Source of the DNA: Nephrocerus scutellatus | Lineage: Eukaryota; Arthropoda; Insecta; Diptera; Pipunculidae | DNA length: 64,000 nucleotides | Assembly (NCBI GenBank): GCA_947095585.1 | Contig: OX352765.1 | Location: 57,438,920-57,502,919, forward strand | Reading direction: 5' to 3' | Shown here: one piece after another, positions 62,601 through 64,000 of the stretch | Position numbering within the stretch: the stretch's first letter is position 1 | Layout: each line of letters opens with the position of its first letter | Program-made: the position numbers and the translations under genes | The notes under the pieces: model-generated | Seen by the model: only the letters and a program-made list of their open reading frames with translations | Databases searched by the model: none | What the model was told of the DNA's origin: nothing

Positions 62601-64000
62601 GGAAATTCTGGGATCTGACAAATAGGGTCTGGAATTTTGGGAACTAAGCCATTTCTCAAGCGATTTCTATGAAATTCGGTATGTAGGACTATGATGTGAT
62701 TATGAGACTTGTTCCTTTGGAAAATCTGGTATCTGGCCAATAGCGTCTGCAGTTTTGGCAACTAAGCAATTTCTTAAGCGATTCGGATGAAACTCGGAAT
62801 GTAGGACTAATATGCGACTATAAGAATTGTTTCTATCGAAATTCTGGGATCTGTCCAATAGGGTCTGGAGTTTTTGGAACCAAGCCATTTCTCAAGCGAT
62901 TCGTATGAAACTCGGAATGTAGGAATAATATGTGACTATAAGATTTGTTCCTATGGAATTTCTGGGATCTGGCCAATAGGGTCTGGAGTTTTGGGAACCA
63001 AGCCATTTCTCAAGCGATTCGTATGAAATTCTGTATGTAGGACTATGATGTGATTATGAGACTTGTTCCTTTGGAAAATCTGGTATCTGGCCAATAGCAT
63101 CTGCAGTTTTGGGAACTAAGCGATTTCTTAAGCGATTTGTATGAAACTCGGAATGTAGGACTAAAATGCGATTATGAGACTTGTTACTATGGAAAATCTA
63201 AGATCTGGCCAAAAGGGTCTGGAGTTTTGGGAACACAGCCATTTCTAAAACGATTCGTATGAATGTAGTACTAATATGCGACTATAAGATTTGTTCCTAT
63301 GGATTTTCTGGGATGTGGCCAATAGGGTCTGGAATTTTTGGAACCAAACCATTTCTTACGGGATTCGCATGAAACTTGGAATGTAGAACTAATATGCGAC
63401 CATAAGATTTGTTCCAATGGAAATTCTGGGATCTGGCCAATAGGGTCTGGAGTTTTGGGAAAACAGCCATTTCTCAAACGATTCGTATGAATGTAGTACT
63501 AATATGCGATTATAAGATTTGTTCCTATGGAAAATCTGGTATCTGGCTAATAGCGTCTGCAGTTTTGGGAACTAAGCGGTTTCTGAAACGATTTGTATGA
63601 AACCCGGAATGTAGGACTAAAATGCGATTATGAGACTTGTTACTATGGAAAATCTAAGATCTGACCAAAAGGGTCAGGAGTTTTGGGAACACAGCCATTT
63701 CTCAAACGATTCGTATGAATGTAGTACTAATATGCGACTATAAGCTTTGTTCCTATGGAAATTCTGGGATCTGGCCAATAGGGTCTGGAATTTTTTGAAC
63801 CAAACCATTTCTTAAGGGATTCGTATGAAACTAGGATTGTAGGACTAATATGCGACTATAAGATTTGTTCCTATGAAAATTCTGGTATCTGGCCAATAGG
63901 GTCTGGAGTTTTGGGAACCAAGCCATTTCTCGAGCGATTTGTATGACATTCGGAATGTAGGACTAAGATGTGAATATGAGATTTGTTCCTATGGAAAATC
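59620..64000 (+). repeat. Right end: mosaic of fragments of the 4.1-kb and 4.3-kb blocks
   Basis: About 61746-61937 matches 50533-50724 (offset 11213), and about 62750-64000 matches 43770-45015 (offset 18985, checked at 44286/63271 and the HindIII variant 44757/63742). A short fused monomer near 60594-60620 joins CTATTAGATTTGTTCCTATG to GGTCTGGAG; similar joins are near 49255, 55808 and 59627. The array continues past the window end. Confidence 0.8.

Larger units (their letters stand above)
1..64000. repeat. Satellite DNA array, about 118-bp monomer, fills the window
   Basis: Every line of the window is a variant of one monomer. Fixed landmarks recur in order about every 118 bases: GTAGGACTAATATGCGAC, then TTTGTTCCTATGGAAA, then CTGGCCAATAGGGTCTGGAG, then GGAACCAAGCCATTTCTCAA, then a CGATTCGTATGAAACTCGG-like end. 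All copies I read lie in the same orientation; I saw no inverted block. Length classes are 118, 110 and 153 bp. There is no stretch over about 60 bases that departs from this theme, so the window holds no unique DNA. Known satellites of this kind sit in centromeric, pericentromeric or subtelomeric heterochromatin, but which applies here cannot be read from the sequence. I do not recognise the family. Confidence 0.98.
37640..64000. repeat. Fourth domain: 4.0-4.3-kb tandem blocks
   Basis: After a short transition (about 37640-38490) the array is built from another block family. Two private markers recur only here: an 88-bp truncated monomer starting at 41057, 45202, 52011, 56327 and 61363, and a HindIII variant (AAGCTT) at 40612, 44757, 51566, 55882, 60918 and 63742. 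Their shared spacing (4145, 6809, 4316) shows that whole blocks were copied together. The array runs off the right edge of the window unchanged. Confidence 0.85.

Noticed and set aside
1..64000. CRISPR array
   Set aside because: The direct repeats are contiguous and there are no unique spacers; repeat size and degeneracy do not fit, and there are no cas genes.
1..64000. Telomeric repeats, tRNA, rRNA or snRNA genes embedded in the array
   Set aside because: No telomere-type hexamer or heptamer runs, no tRNA-like clover-leaf with A and B boxes and no rRNA core words were seen on either strand.
1..64000. Bacterial, phage or plasmid origin
   Set aside because: No coding density, no ribosome-binding-site pattern, no genes in 64 kb; a long degenerate tandem array with higher-order structure is a eukaryotic satellite trait.

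Overview
The whole 64-kb window is satellite DNA. One degenerate monomer of about 118 bp (about 41% GC in the consensus I derived by eye) is repeated head to tail, roughly 540 times, with no interruption I can see. I find no protein-coding gene, no rRNA or tRNA, no transposon and no unique-sequence island. This points to a eukaryotic heterochromatic block (centromeric, pericentromeric or subtelomeric). I do not recognise the monomer and cannot assign a species or choose between plant and animal from sequence alone.

The monomers fall into three length classes. The 118-bp class is the main one, with several sequence subtypes recognisable by restriction-site variants (PstI, BglII, XhoI, HindIII). 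A 110-bp class lacks exactly eight bases. A 153-bp class carries a 35-bp partial internal duplication. There are also rarer truncated monomers of about 60, 88 and 94 bp that act as lineage markers.

Layout at larger scale (borders approximate, read by eye). 1-12.6 kb: a mosaic of older segmental copies at offsets of about 347, 981, 1046, 1536, 2180, 3040, 5441 and 5455 bp, plus a 267-bp local triplicate. 12.6-18.9 kb: a 2651-bp unit in tandem, itself made of 1210 + 1441 bp and marked by a private 9-bp triplication. 18.9-37.6 kb: a landmark monomer recurs seven times every 2.5-3.5 kb, and a 6.2-kb unit of two such blocks is tandemly repeated (full copy, shortened copy, partial third copy). 38.5-64 kb: a different family of blocks with 4.0/4.1-kb and 4.3-kb tandem periods, marked by an 88-bp truncated monomer and a HindIII variant.

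Nothing here works as a gene set. The short open frames on both strands are by-products of the repeat. The biology, if any, lies in higher-order repeat evolution, a CENP-B-box-like element that the 110-bp class has lost, and short dyad symmetries. The best candidate for something undescribed is the satellite family itself with its nested higher-order organisation.
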